A stretch of 64,000 nt of DNA from Streptomyces sp. GESEQ-4 (GTDB lineage Bacteria; Actinomycetota; Actinomycetes; Streptomycetales; Streptomycetaceae), in NCBI RefSeq assembly GCF_017948455.1, contig NZ_JAFFSU010000009.1, forward strand, positions 62,001 to 126,000, in the 5' to 3' direction. The notes under the pieces are model-generated. The model ran no database searches, was not told the DNA's origin, and was given only the letters and a program-made list of their open reading frames with translations. This document shows positions 16,556 through 26,384 of this stretch, one piece after another. A program made the translations under genes and the position numbers. Position 1 is the stretch's first letter, and each line of letters starts with the position of its first letter.

Positions 16556-17440
16556 TCAGCTCCGGCGACGGCGTGACAGCACCACCGCTCCGCCGCCCGC
16601 CACGACCAGGGCGATGGCTCCGGCCGCGAGGTACGGGGTCGCCGAGTTGCCGCCGGTCTCGGCCAACCCGTCCTCGGCCGGGGCTCCTTGGGGCTTCACG
16701 TCGGCTGCCGGGCCCTCGCTCGGGGCGGTGGACGCGGCGGGTGCCGCTGGTGCCTCGCAGGTCGCCTCGGCGAGTGTGAGCGTGCCGGTCACTTCGGCCA
16801 CGTTGAGCTTCAACGGGTTGACGGAGACGGTGAGTTGGAGGGCGGTGGCGGCCGCCGTACGGGACGTCGTCTCCGTCTTCGACAGATCCAGCCGGACCTC
16901 GCCGACGCCGGGCACCTTCACCTCCGTCGTGCCGCCGGTGGACACCGTGACCTTCTTGCCCAGTACGGTGACGGCGCCCAGCAGGTTGGAGGAGGCGCTC
17001 GGCGTCTCGCCGGCCTTGCAGGTGGCCTTCGACGTCACGCCCTCGAGCTCGATGAGCGACAGCAGCGGCAGGCCCGGGACATGGACCTTCGCGTGGGCAA
17101 GGTTGGTGGAGGCCTGCGCCGTGTCGTCGGCGACGGTCGCCTTCGCCGCCGCCGCGTCGGCTTGCAGCACCTGGATCGGCTGTCCGCCCTCGACGCCGTT
17201 CAACTTGGCGGTGAGCGCGGCCTTTTCGGCGCTCTGCGGCGCCCGCACCTCGTTGAGGGAGACCGTGAGGGGGACGTTCACGGTCTTGTTGAGCAGGGAC
17301 ACATCGAGCCCGGTGCGCAGGACGACGGCGTTCGCGCGGCCGTCGTCGGTCGCGTGGGCGGGCCCCGCGCCGGCCAGGGCGGCGGGACCGGCGGCCAGGG
17401 CGGTGGCCGTCGCGACGGTGGCGAAACGCCGTGCGGGCAT
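16556..17440 (-). CDS. Secreted LAETG-anchored protein (SCO1860 type)
   Basis: An exported cell-wall protein of unknown function. From the ATG at 17440 there is a signal peptide (MPARRFATVATATALAAG... ending in AHA), then a beta-rich region with many Val/Thr. At the C-terminus are the sorting signal LAETG, a hydrophobic span and the tail SRRRRS. LAxTG with this layout is recognised by class E sortases in Streptomyces. An upstream in-frame start at 17531-17533 would add 31 residues that do not look like a signal peptide. The position after the cobalamin cluster is one I recall from S. coelicolor. A link with B12 is only contextual. Confidence 0.85.
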   Translation of the reverse strand: MPARRFATVATATALAAGPAALAGAGPAHATDDGRANAVVLRTGLDVSLLNKTVNVPLTVSLNEVRAPQSAEKAALTAKLNGVEGGQPIQVLQADAAAAKATVADDTAQASTNLAHAKVHVPGLPLLSLIELEGVTSKATCKAGETPSASSNLLGAVTVLGKKVTVSTGGTTEVKVPGVGEVRLDLSKTETTSRTAAATALQLTVSVNPLKLNVAEVTGTLTLAEATCEAPAAPAASTAPSEGPAADVKPQGAPAEDGLAETGGNSATPYLAAGAIALVVAGGGAVVLSRRRRS

Positions 17441-17830
17441 ACGGAAGTTGGTGCCGTTCAAGGTGGGGGACCCCCAGAAGAGACAGGCTTGGGACCCGGC
17501 AAGGATTACGCACGGAGAGTGAACCGACGGCATTCCGGTGCCACTTCACCCCAACGTGCGTTTTCCGTGAACGCTTTCGAATCACTCGGCACGGCTGTTC
17601 CACGACTTCACCCGATCACCGTCATTTGGCCACGGGGCGTGCTCGCCCCCTGGAAGCGCGAGTGAAAATGCTCAACGAGTCGCCCCACCGATCCGTCACG
17701 CTCCGTCAAGTCCGGAACTCACCCTTCTCTTTGGCATGCCATTGACATCTCTTGGGTGGGGCTTGGTAAGACGTCGGTGCCCGGAGATTCCTGTGCGATG
17801 ACTGTGCCCACGGGGACAAGGAGCACTCAC
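17441..17830. promoter_or_regulatory. Divergent intergenic region with a candidate promoter for the RHS gene
   Basis: This 390-bp stretch holds no convincing gene. TTGACA at 17742-17747 is a perfect -35 hexamer, followed 16-18 nt later by TGGTAAG (about 17764-17770), a weak -10, so the RHS transcript would start near 17777. Lower in the region, TGGGGGACCCCCA (17464-17476) is a short perfect palindrome upstream of the LAETG gene. The ribosome-binding site AAGGAG for the RHS gene is at 17818-17823. Confidence 0.45.
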
Positions 17831-20800
17831 ATGGCAGCCTCGTTACTCAGACCCTCGCGCGGCCGGTCACGCCGCGCCCGACTCCGTGCCGCGGTGATCG
17901 GCGCCGTCGCCTCCGCGATGGTCCTCACCGTCGCTCCCGCGACACCCGCCCGCCAGGCCGAGGCGAGACCCGCGGCCTCCCCCGACACCAGCGACCCCCG
18001 AGAAGGCTGGCGCCCCAACAGCGAACGCGCCGCCGAGGCCAAGAAGGACCGGGGCCTCTGGGACAAGATGTTCGGGGACGACGAGAAGAACGACGCGGAC
18101 TGGAACGACGACAAGTCCGTGGACCCCCGCAAGCTCACCCTCGACCGCACCCGCGGCGCCGCCACCGCCGCCGCCCGCTGGCGGGTGACCGGCACCGCCG
18201 AGGGCGTACGCCTCACCCCACCCCGCACCGTCCACGCCACCGGCGCCGACCTGGCCTGGACGCCGTACGAGGGCGACGACCTGCTGGAGTACGAGGTCCA
18301 CCGCTCCACGGCCAAGTCGTTCAAGCCCACCGCCGAGACCCTCGTCGCCCCCGTCGAGCGCGGCACCCGCACCTTCACCGACCGCTCGGCCACCGGCTCA
18401 CCCGGCAAGGGCCGGACGTATCACTACCTGATCGCCGTCCGCACCGAGCAGGGCAAGCTCCTGACCAGCCCGGCGCGCACGGTCGAACTGCCCGGGATCG
18501 GCAAGGTCGCGCAGGGCACGAAGCTGCTCGCCGCGCCCGAGTCGGAGACCTACCACCTCCCCTTCACGCCCGCCCGGGTCGTCCCCGGCGAGACCTACAC
18601 CGTCGAGGCGACGCTCACCAACACCACCGGCACGGTGTGGAAGAAGGACGAGCGCGTCCTGTCGTACCGCTGGACGCTCGACGGCAAGGACGTCACCGGA
18701 ATCCTCAACCGGGATGCCACCCATCTGCCGAAGGACGTGCCGCCCGGTGAGTCCGTCACCTTCGACGCCGAGCTGAAGTCGCCCGTCCTCGTCGACCCGC
18801 TCGACAAGCGGCTGACCTTCGGCCTGGAGTGGGACCTGTACGACAAGGCCACACACAAGTGGCTGTCGGAGTCGGACGGCGTGCCGGCGTCGAAGCACCA
18901 GGTGACGGCCGAGTATCCGACCTCCGACCAGCTGGGCCTGGAGGACTTCTACTCCTACGCGGGCAAGAACACCGGCGCCGGATCCGCGCTGATGAGCAAC
19001 CTGTACGCGGGCAACGCCGTCTGGTCGTACAACGCGTTCAGCAACCCCTCGCTCGGCTTCTCGACCTTCCTGCGCCTCGCCTACAACTCGCAGGACGCGT
19101 CGTCGACTCCGGCCGGCCCGGGCTGGTCCCTGCAGGCGTCCTCGCCGGTCCGGCTGGGCACGCCGCTGGCCTTCCACCCGTCGTCGCTGCTGCCGAAAGA
19201 GATCACGCTGACCGACGGCGACGGCACCAGCCATGTCTTCAGCATGAACAAGAAGGGCGAGTGGGACTCCCCGTCCGGCGTCCACTTCCGCGTCAAGCAG
19301 CTGGAGAAGCACTGCCTGCTGAAGCCGCACGAGCGTGAGGCCTGGGAGTTCCTGCGCCCGGACCGCACCCGGTTCCTCTTCGACTGCAAGGGCTATCCGA
19401 GCGCCCTGGTCGACAAGAACGGCAACCGGATGGAGTTCACCTACGAGGAGCAGCTGCTCGGCCACAAGCGCCTGAAGCACATCACCGACGCCGAGGGCCA
19501 GCGCACGCTCACCCTCGACTACTGGGAGACGGGCGAGGAGTACTCCTACATCGACGAGGACGGCGAACTCCGCACCGGCGACCACCTGCTGAACCCGTTC
19601 ATCATCGGCAACGTCCAGTCAGCCACCGACATCTCCGGACGCCGGGTCGACTTCACGTACACCGGCAAGAAGGGCCTGCTGGCCCGCCTCACGGACGGCG
19701 CCAACGCTGCCGCCGAGCTGCGCAAGGTCTTCAAGTTCGACTACGGCAAGGAGCTGGACCACCCCGGTCTGAAGCTCGCCAAGGTGACCGACCCACGCGG
19801 CAACACCACCAAGCTGGACTACGTCGGACCGCACGACGACAAGGACCAGCTGCACTTCCTCGGCTACACCAAGTCGGTCACGGACCGGCTGGGCGGGGTC
19901 ACGGGATACCGGTATGCGGATGCGGACGGGCATGACGGCAAGGCCATTCAGACCGTCGTCACCGATGCCGAGGGCAATCCGGCCACTGAGCTCCTGGACT
20001 CCTACGGGCGGCCGGTCAAGCTCACGGATGCCAAGAAGCAGATCACGAAGCTCGGTTGGGATTCCGACAACAACGTCACCCGCCTAGAGGAGAACAACGG
20101 GGCGGCCCGCACCTGGAAATTCGACCCCAAAACCGGATATCCGCTGGAGTCCCGGGACGCGGAGAGCGTCAAGAACGACCGGCCCGCCGCAACCTTCTCG
20201 TACGCCACCGGCGAGGACGGCTACATCGCCGACCTGGTGCAGCGCGTCTCCCCGGAGGGCCGCACCTGGCGCTTCGGCTATGACACCGCGGGCAACCTGA
20301 CCTCCGTCACCGACCCCAAGGGCGTCGAGAGCGAGCCGGCCGACGACTACACCTCCACCAACACCTACGACACCCGCGGCCGACTGACCTCCGCCACGGA
20401 CGCCAACGAGCACACCTCACGGTTCGAGGACTACGACCCGTCCGGCTTCCCCCGCGTGATCGTCGACGCGCTCGGCAACCGCACGCTGACGACGTACGAC
20501 GTACGCGGCAACGTCACCGAGCTGGAAGAGGCCAACGGGGCGACCACGACGCAGACGTACGACGTGTTCGGGCGGCCGCTGGAGAATCGCAGGCCCAAGG
20601 ACCAGCAGGCGGGCGACTTCCTCGTCACGCCCGCGCCGGAGTACGACCGCAACGACAACACCTTGGTGTTCACCGGCCCGAACGGTGCCGAGTCCACCAG
20701 TGAGTTCGACGCGGCGGACCAGCTCGTGAAGTCGACCCAGCCCGGCGACGAGGAGGGCTCGGCACCGCGGGTGTCGACGTTCACCTACGACAAGGTCGGC

Positions 20801-23800
20801 AACCAGCTCACGTCGACCGAGCCGAAGGGCAATCTGACGGAGGAACCCGGCGACTTCACCTCGGTCACCAAGTACGACGAGATCTACCAGCCCGTCGAGG
20901 CGGTCAACGCGGCGGGCAACCGCGTCAGCGCCGTCTACAACGACGTCGGCGACCTGGTGAAGGTCGTCGACGCCCGCAAGAACCAGACCGAGGACCCCGA
21001 CGACTACACCTCCAAGTTCCGTTACGACCTCGACCACCGGCTGCTGGAGACCGTCGACGCGGTCGGCAAGTCCACGACGAGCACCTACGACTGGGACGGC
21101 CTGACCACCGCCACCACCGACGCGGACGGCAACCGGACCGAGATGGTGCTGGACGCCCGTGCCGCCCTGGTCGAGGAGCGGGTTCCGCATGACGACGACG
21201 TCGTCCGCACCACCCGCTACGAGTACGACGAGGTCGGCAACCAGACCCGCGTCGTCACCCCGCGCGGTGTGGAGACCGGCGACGACGCTGAGGACTTCGC
21301 CTCCGAGACCGTCTACGACGAGCTGAACAGGGTCAAGGAGACCCTGACCCCGTACGACCCGGACGACGGCCGGTACAACAAACCGGACAGGACGACGTAC
21401 GAGTACGACGCGCTGAGCCGGGTCACCAAGGTCAGCGCACCACCGTCGGAGGGTCAGAGCGTCCGCAACGAGACGGACTACACCTACTTCGACACGGGCT
21501 GGATCCGCACCTCGACGGACGCCTTCGACATCAAGAACACCTACGACTACAACGAACTGGGCCAGCAGACCCAGAACACCCTGACCAGCGCGGGCGGTTC
21601 GGTCTCGCGCACTCTCACCTCCTCCTTCTACCCGAGTGGCGCCGTCAAGTCCCGCTCGGACAACGGGGTTCCGGTCGGACTCCAGGTCGCGCTCGTCGAC
21701 AACAGCGACGTCAACAACACGGCGACGCAAGGCACCTGGGACGAGTCGGCCGCCGCCGGCGCATACGGCTACAACGCCCAGACCCACCCTGCCGGTTCGG
21801 GCGAGGCTCGCTTTGCCTGGCAGCTGACGATTCCCCAGGCCGGTGACTACACGGTCTACGTCCACTACCCGAAGGTCGAGGGAGCGGCCAAGGACGCCAC
21901 CTACGAGATCAAGCACAAGGACGGCACCGAGACCAAGACCCTCGACCAGACCGAACTCCCGGGCGAGTGGCGCTCGTTGGGCAAGTTCGCCTTCGCGGAG
22001 TCGACCGGCCAGGCGGTCACCCTGACCGACAAGGCCACCGGCACAGTCGTCGCTGATGCGGTCCGCCTGGTCCGCGACAACTCCGGCGACACCGACAACG
22101 AGGAGAAGGACTTCTCCTACCGGTACGACGCAAACGGCAACCAGATCGAGATCATCGACCGCAGCCCGGGCGTCGAGACCGACCGCTACACCTTGGAGTA
22201 CGACGAGCTCAACCAGCTCGGCAAGGTCGTGGAACACGACGGTGACGCCGTGCGCAACACAACGGCGCTGACCTACGACGCCAACGGCAACACCCTCACC
22301 ACGACGCACGACCTGACCTGGAGCAAACTGGACTACGACGTCCTGGACCGGGTCGAACGCATCACCAACGCGCCCTCACCGACCGCCGAGGGCAGGCAGG
22401 TCACCTCGCTGAAGTACACGGCGCGGGGCGAGGTGGCCGAGCAGGTCAAGCCCAACGGCAACGTCCTCACCGTCGACTACTACCGCGACGGCGCGACGAA
22501 GAAGACCACCGAGAAGAAGTCGGACGGCACACTCGTCGCCGAGCACGCGCTGAAGTACAACGCCAACGGTCACAAGCTCGAAGACGTCCTGAAGCTGATG
22601 GACGCCGACGACCACGGCGACACGATCGACAACACGTACGCCTACACCTACGACCCGCAGGACCGCATCGCCAAGGTCGCCAAGACCGGCGACGACGAGG
22701 CGACGGAGGAGTACCAGCACGACGCGGCCGGCAACGTGGTCCGGCAGACGGTGGACGACACGACCACCACCCACCGCTACGACCGCAACCGACTGCTGAC
22801 TTCCACCGCGGACGGCGCGTCCTCCACCTACAACTACGACCCGCTGGGCCGCCTCGACACCGTTTCCTTCGGCGGCGAGACGATCCAGAAGTACCGCTAC
22901 GACGGCTTCGACCGCCCGGCGTCCAGCACGGCGGGCAGCGGCGAGGCGGCGAAGACCACGCGCCTGACGTACGACGCCTTCGACCGCACGGTGCGGGAGT
23001 CGGTGGACGGCGACGACCCGAAGACGACGCTGTTCACGTATCTGGGCATCACCTCCAACTCCCTCCGGGAGGAGGTGACGGGTGAGGAAGTCACGTCCTT
23101 CCAGTACGCCTCCTGGGGCCAGAAGCTGACCCAGATCAAGGACGAGGAGGACAAGGACCCGGAGACGACGCAGTACCTGTACCACCCGCACGGTGACGTC
23201 GAGGCACTGACCGACAAGGACGGCAACACCAAGACGACGTACGGGTACACCGCGTACGGCAAGAACGACCAGGCGCAGTTCACGGGCGCCGACAAGCCGG
23301 ACGAGAGCGGCGAGGAGCCGGAGGACCCGTACAACTCGTACCGCTACAACGCCAAGCGCTACGACACGACGTCCGGCACCTACGACATGGGCTTCCGGAC
23401 GTACGACCCCGGCCTGAACCGCTTCCTGACCCGCGACATGTACGGCGGCGCACTGGCGGACATGGGTCTGACGACGGACCCCTTCACCGGCAACCGCTAT
23501 GCCTTCGCGGGCGGCAACCCGATCTCCTTCATCGAGATCGACGGCCATCTGTTCGGCCTGTCCTGGTCCGACATCGGCCATGCGGCGCTGGACGTGGTCG
23601 GTCTCATCCCGGTGGTCGGCGAAGCCGCGGACCTTGCCAACTGCGGCTGGTACGCGGCCGAGGGCAATTACGTCGACGCGGGCCTGTCGTGTGCCTCGGC
23701 GATCCCGTTCGCGGGATATGGGGCGACAGCCGCGAAGGCAGCCAGGTACGGCGACAAGGCCCTGGACGCCATCGACACGGCGGGCGACACGGCACGCGCT

Positions 23801-24793
23801 GCGGAGAACGCGTCGGACGCAGGGCGGGCGGCTGACGCCGGTCGCGCGGCGGACAACGGGGCGCCCCCGGCCGCTCCAGACGCTCCCACTACGCCCAAGG
23901 ACCCCGCCCCTGCCGACCCGGCGCCCGCTGCTCCGGCAGCACCGGCCAAACCGGCGCCCGCTCCGGCTCCGGCAGCACCGCCGAAGCCTCCGGAGGCACC
24001 CCCCGCCTCCGGCGCCTCCTGCCGCATCCCCAACAGTTTCGTCCCCGGCACCAAGGTGCTGATGGCCGACGGCACCACGAAGCCGATCGAGGACATCAAG
24101 GTCGGCGACAAGGTCCGGGCGGCGGACGTGGAGACCGACGACGGGCAGTCCCGTACGGTCACGCGCACTATCGAGGGCAGTGGCAGCAAGCATCTGGTCA
24201 CGCTCACCGTCGACACGGACGGGAGGTCCGGAACCGAGACCTCCACGATCACAGCCACCGACGGCCACCCGTTCTGGCTACCCGACCTGGGTCGCTGGGT
24301 CGAGGCCGACGAGCTGCAGCGCGGCCATTGGCTGAGCACGGGCAGCGGCAGCTGGGTCCAGGTCACGGCGGTCGAGACGCACACGGCGCGGGCGACGGTT
24401 CACAACCTGACCGTCGAAGGCCTTCACACGTACTTTGTGCTGGCGGACGACACCCCGGTTCTCGTTCACAACACAACACCGACTCCGCCCACTCCGCCGG
24501 GAGTTGTGTACCTGCGCACCGACCTGGCCACCGGACAGGAGTACGTCGGTCAGGCGAAGAGCTGGAGCCGCTATCTGAAACGCCAGGGAGAGCACGCAAG
24601 GGACTACCCTGGCAGGCAGTTCACCTTCGAGGTGCTCGGCAGGGCGAATCCGGGCCAGGATCTCGACGTCCTCGAAGAAAGCTGGATGCGGGCCGGCGGC
24701 GGAAAGAGCTCGGTACCGGGAAGCGTCCTCGAGAACAGTCGGGTACAGATGAACGACGCCCGTTACCGGGCCGCTGGAGGGACCGTGTGCTAG
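17831..24793 (+). CDS. Secreted RHS polymorphic toxin: RHS shell, Hint protease, GIY-YIG-type nuclease tip
   Basis: 2320 residues from ATG 17831 (AAGGAG 8 bp upstream). A basic N-region and hydrophobic core ending near APATPARQAEA look like a signal peptide. A fibronectin-III-like segment covers about 127-220. RHS/YD repeats run from about 520 to 1830, interrupted at about 1285-1419 by a golvesin/CBM-like beta domain. The RHS core ends in GMDYDPGLNR-like sequence (here GFRTYDPGLNRFLTRD). A Pro/Ala linker (2010-2060) leads to a Hint autoprocessing domain, Cys2064 to His2213-Asn2214. The last 106 residues carry GVVY (2224-2227), YVG (2238-2240), Arg2247, His2255, Glu2282/2283 and Asn2302, the spacing of GIY-YIG nucleases. 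It probably delivers a DNase to competitors. Confidence 0.85.
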   Translation: MAASLLRPSRGRSRRARLRAAVIGAVASAMVLTVAPATPARQAEARPAASPDTSDPREGWRPNSERAAEAKKDRGLWDKMFGDDEKNDADWNDDKSVDPRKLTLDRTRGAATAAARWRVTGTAEGVRLTPPRTVHATGADLAWTPYEGDDLLEYEVHRSTAKSFKPTAETLVAPVERGTRTFTDRSATGSPGKGRTYHYLIAVRTEQGKLLTSPARTVELPGIGKVAQGTKLLAAPESETYHLPFTPARVVPGETYTVEATLTNTTGTVWKKDERVLSYRWTLDGKDVTGILNRDATHLPKDVPPGESVTFDAELKSPVLVDPLDKRLTFGLEWDLYDKATHKWLSESDGVPASKHQVTAEYPTSDQLGLEDFYSYAGKNTGAGSALMSNLYAGNAVWSYNAFSNPSLGFSTFLRLAYNSQDASSTPAGPGWSLQASSPVRLGTPLAFHPSSLLPKEITLTDGDGTSHVFSMNKKGEWDSPSGVHFRVKQLEKHCLLKPHEREAWEFLRPDRTRFLFDCKGYPSALVDKNGNRMEFTYEEQLLGHKRLKHITDAEGQRTLTLDYWETGEEYSYIDEDGELRTGDHLLNPFIIGNVQSATDISGRRVDFTYTGKKGLLARLTDGANAAAELRKVFKFDYGKELDHPGLKLAKVTDPRGNTTKLDYVGPHDDKDQLHFLGYTKSVTDRLGGVTGYRYADADGHDGKAIQTVVTDAEGNPATELLDSYGRPVKLTDAKKQITKLGWDSDNNVTRLEENNGAARTWKFDPKTGYPLESRDAESVKNDRPAATFSYATGEDGYIADLVQRVSPEGRTWRFGYDTAGNLTSVTDPKGVESEPADDYTSTNTYDTRGRLTSATDANEHTSRFEDYDPSGFPRVIVDALGNRTLTTYDVRGNVTELEEANGATTTQTYDVFGRPLENRRPKDQQAGDFLVTPAPEYDRNDNTLVFTGPNGAESTSEFDAADQLVKSTQPGDEEGSAPRVSTFTYDKVGNQLTSTEPKGNLTEEPGDFTSVTKYDEIYQPVEAVNAAGNRVSAVYNDVGDLVKVVDARKNQTEDPDDYTSKFRYDLDHRLLETVDAVGKSTTSTYDWDGLTTATTDADGNRTEMVLDARAALVEERVPHDDDVVRTTRYEYDEVGNQTRVVTPRGVETGDDAEDFASETVYDELNRVKETLTPYDPDDGRYNKPDRTTYEYDALSRVTKVSAPPSEGQSVRNETDYTYFDTGWIRTSTDAFDIKNTYDYNELGQQTQNTLTSAGGSVSRTLTSSFYPSGAVKSRSDNGVPVGLQVALVDNSDVNNTATQGTWDESAAAGAYGYNAQTHPAGSGEARFAWQLTIPQAGDYTVYVHYPKVEGAAKDATYEIKHKDGTETKTLDQTELPGEWRSLGKFAFAESTGQAVTLTDKATGTVVADAVRLVRDNSGDTDNEEKDFSYRYDANGNQIEIIDRSPGVETDRYTLEYDELNQLGKVVEHDGDAVRNTTALTYDANGNTLTTTHDLTWSKLDYDVLDRVERITNAPSPTAEGRQVTSLKYTARGEVAEQVKPNGNVLTVDYYRDGATKKTTEKKSDGTLVAEHALKYNANGHKLEDVLKLMDADDHGDTIDNTYAYTYDPQDRIAKVAKTGDDEATEEYQHDAAGNVVRQTVDDTTTTHRYDRNRLLTSTADGASSTYNYDPLGRLDTVSFGGETIQKYRYDGFDRPASSTAGSGEAAKTTRLTYDAFDRTVRESVDGDDPKTTLFTYLGITSNSLREEVTGEEVTSFQYASWGQKLTQIKDEEDKDPETTQYLYHPHGDVEALTDKDGNTKTTYGYTAYGKNDQAQFTGADKPDESGEEPEDPYNSYRYNAKRYDTTSGTYDMGFRTYDPGLNRFLTRDMYGGALADMGLTTDPFTGNRYAFAGGNPISFIEIDGHLFGLSWSDIGHAALDVVGLIPVVGEAADLANCGWYAAEGNYVDAGLSCASAIPFAGYGATAAKAARYGDKALDAIDTAGDTARAAENASDAGRAADAGRAADNGAPPAAPDAPTTPKDPAPADPAPAAPAAPAKPAPAPAPAAPPKPPEAPPASGASCRIPNSFVPGTKVLMADGTTKPIEDIKVGDKVRAADVETDDGQSRTVTRTIEGSGSKHLVTLTVDTDGRSGTETSTITATDGHPFWLPDLGRWVEADELQRGHWLSTGSGSWVQVTAVETHTARATVHNLTVEGLHTYFVLADDTPVLVHNTTPTPPTPPGVVYLRTDLATGQEYVGQAKSWSRYLKRQGEHARDYPGRQFTFEVLGRANPGQDLDVLEESWMRAGGGKSSVPGSVLENSRVQMNDARYRAAGGTVC

Positions 24794-25254
24794 CGAAATA
24801 CAAGAAGGGTGACGTCCTGTCCGTCCCGGTTGTCGAAGGGAGGATCGCTGTGGCCCAGATCGTCGAGAAGCTGCGTGGGAACGTCCTGTTGGCCGTGTTC
24901 TCCGAGCTCCTGGACAGCGCGGGCTCGTGCGACGTGGCGTCGCTCGAACTCGAGGAGCCGATCTTCCTGGTGGAGACCATGGATCAGCGGATCAAGGACA
25001 ACACCTGGCGCGTCGTGGGGAATCGGGACGTCTCGAAGAGAATTCCGGTTCCGGAGTACAAGGTCTGGGTCGAGCCGCCCGGGGAGTATCGGCTGCAGGA
25101 CATCCACGGAGTGGTGGGGGTGTCGATTTCCCCGGAGCGGGCCGGCGCGATGAAATCCCAGAAGTCGTTCTCCCCTGCCGTGGTCGAAGCGGCCCTCCGT
25201 GGATTCCACGGGCATGGTCCATGGCACAGTGCCTACGATGAGCTGACCGTCTGA
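24787..25254 (+). CDS. Imm26-like immunity protein of the RHS toxin
   Basis: A 155-residue cytoplasmic protein with no signal or membrane segment. The start YKKGDVLSVPVVEGRIAVAQ and the alternating strands that follow resemble the Imm26 family (K-x-G-D-x-hydrophobic-x-P start, then a short beta-rich fold), which neutralises polymorphic toxins. The GTG at 24787 is preceded by GGAGGG and overlaps the toxin stop by 7 bp, as expected for a co-translated toxin/immunity pair. The open frame extends upstream into the toxin gene, but those codons are shadow. Binding to the GIY-YIG domain is inferred from position. Confidence 0.75.
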   Translation: MLAKYKKGDVLSVPVVEGRIAVAQIVEKLRGNVLLAVFSELLDSAGSCDVASLELEEPIFLVETMDQRIKDNTWRVVGNRDVSKRIPVPEYKVWVEPPGEYRLQDIHGVVGVSISPERAGAMKSQKSFSPAVVEAALRGFHGHGPWHSAYDELTV

Positions 25255-25267
25255 GGAGCGGCCCTCG

Positions 25268-26362
25268 TCATCCGACGACCCGCCCGCTCAGCACCACCCG
25301 CAACGGGGCCCCCAGCACGCGTACGTCCGTGCGGGGGTCCCGTTCGTACACCACCAGGTCGGCCGGCGCCCCCTCGTCAAGGCCGGGGCGGCCGAGCCAC
25401 CGCCGCGCACCCCACGCCGTCGCCGACAGGGCCTGCACCGGCGGGATTCCGGCGGTGACCAGTTCCGTCACCTCGCTCGCCACCAGGCCGTGGGCCAGGG
25501 AGCCGCCCGCGTCGGTGCCGACGTAGACGGGGATGCCGGCGTCGTACGCGTTGCGGACGGTGTCGTAGCGGCGTTCGTAGAGGCGGTGCATGTGGGCGGA
25601 CCAGCGGGGGTAGCGGGCCTCGCCGCCGGCGGCGAGTTGGGGGAAGGTGGCGATGTTGACGAGGGTGGGGACGACGGCGACGGAGCGTTCGGCGAAGAGG
25701 GGGATCAGGTCGTCCGTGAGGCCCGTCGCGTGCTCGATGCAGTCGATGCCGGACTCGACGAGGTCCCGGAGGGAGTCCTCGGCGAAGCAGTGGGCCGTCA
25801 CACGGGCGCCGAGGCGGTGGGCCTCCGCGATCCCCGCCGCCACGGCCTCCCGCGGCCAGCACGCCGCCAGATCGCCGAGGTCGCGGTCGATCCAGTCGCC
25901 GACCAGCTTGACCCAGCCGTCGCCGCGCCGGGCCTCCTGGGCGACGTAGGCGACCAGGTCGTCCGGTTCGATCTCGTGGGCGAAGTCGCGGATGTAGCGG
26001 CGGGTGCGGGCGATGTGCCGGCCGGCCCGGATGATCTTCGGCAGGTCCTCGCGGTCGTCGATCCAGCGGGTGTCCGAGGGCGAGCCGGCGTCCCGGATCA
26101 GCAGGGTCCCGGCCTCCCGGTCCGTCAGCGCCTGCTTCTCGGCCACGGCCGCGTCGACCGGTCCGTGCGGGCCGAGGCCGACATGACAGTGCGCGTCGAC
26201 CAGGCCGGGCAGGGCCCAGCCCTCGACGGTCCGGACGTCATGGGCGCCGGCGGGACGGTCGTACGAGATCCTCCCGCCGATCACCCAGAGTTCGTCGCGG
26301 ACGTCGTCGGGCCCGACGAGGACCCGGCCCTTCACGTGCAGCACCGCACCCTGATCGCTCAT
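25268..26362 (-). CDS. Metal-dependent amidohydrolase (imidazolonepropionase/prolidase-like)
   Basis: A TIM-barrel amidohydrolase of 364 residues. It has DAHCHVG (HxH metal site) after a short beta-sandwich N-terminus, VKLVGDW with a possible bridging lysine, VTAHCFAE and CIEHATGLTDD with the two metal histidines, and VYVGTDAGGSLAHG with the catalytic aspartate. Such enzymes hydrolyse cyclic amides or acyl-dipeptides; the substrate cannot be named. The ATG at 26362 has AGGG upstream; a longer TTG start at 26380 is less likely. It lies downstream of, and 22 bp from, an amino-acid ABC transporter on the same strand, which suggests the imported compound is its substrate. Confidence 0.85.
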   Translation of the reverse strand: MSDQGAVLHVKGRVLVGPDDVRDELWVIGGRISYDRPAGAHDVRTVEGWALPGLVDAHCHVGLGPHGPVDAAVAEKQALTDREAGTLLIRDAGSPSDTRWIDDREDLPKIIRAGRHIARTRRYIRDFAHEIEPDDLVAYVAQEARRGDGWVKLVGDWIDRDLGDLAACWPREAVAAGIAEAHRLGARVTAHCFAEDSLRDLVESGIDCIEHATGLTDDLIPLFAERSVAVVPTLVNIATFPQLAAGGEARYPRWSAHMHRLYERRYDTVRNAYDAGIPVYVGTDAGGSLAHGLVASEVTELVTAGIPPVQALSATAWGARRWLGRPGLDEGAPADLVVYERDPRTDVRVLGAPLRVVLSGRVVG

Positions 26363-26384
26363 GTACGGCACCCTAATCAAGCCC

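Noticed and set aside
20417..24268. Two 630-codon - strand frames inside the RHS gene
   Set aside because: Val/Arg-rich antisense translations of YD repeats with no family features.
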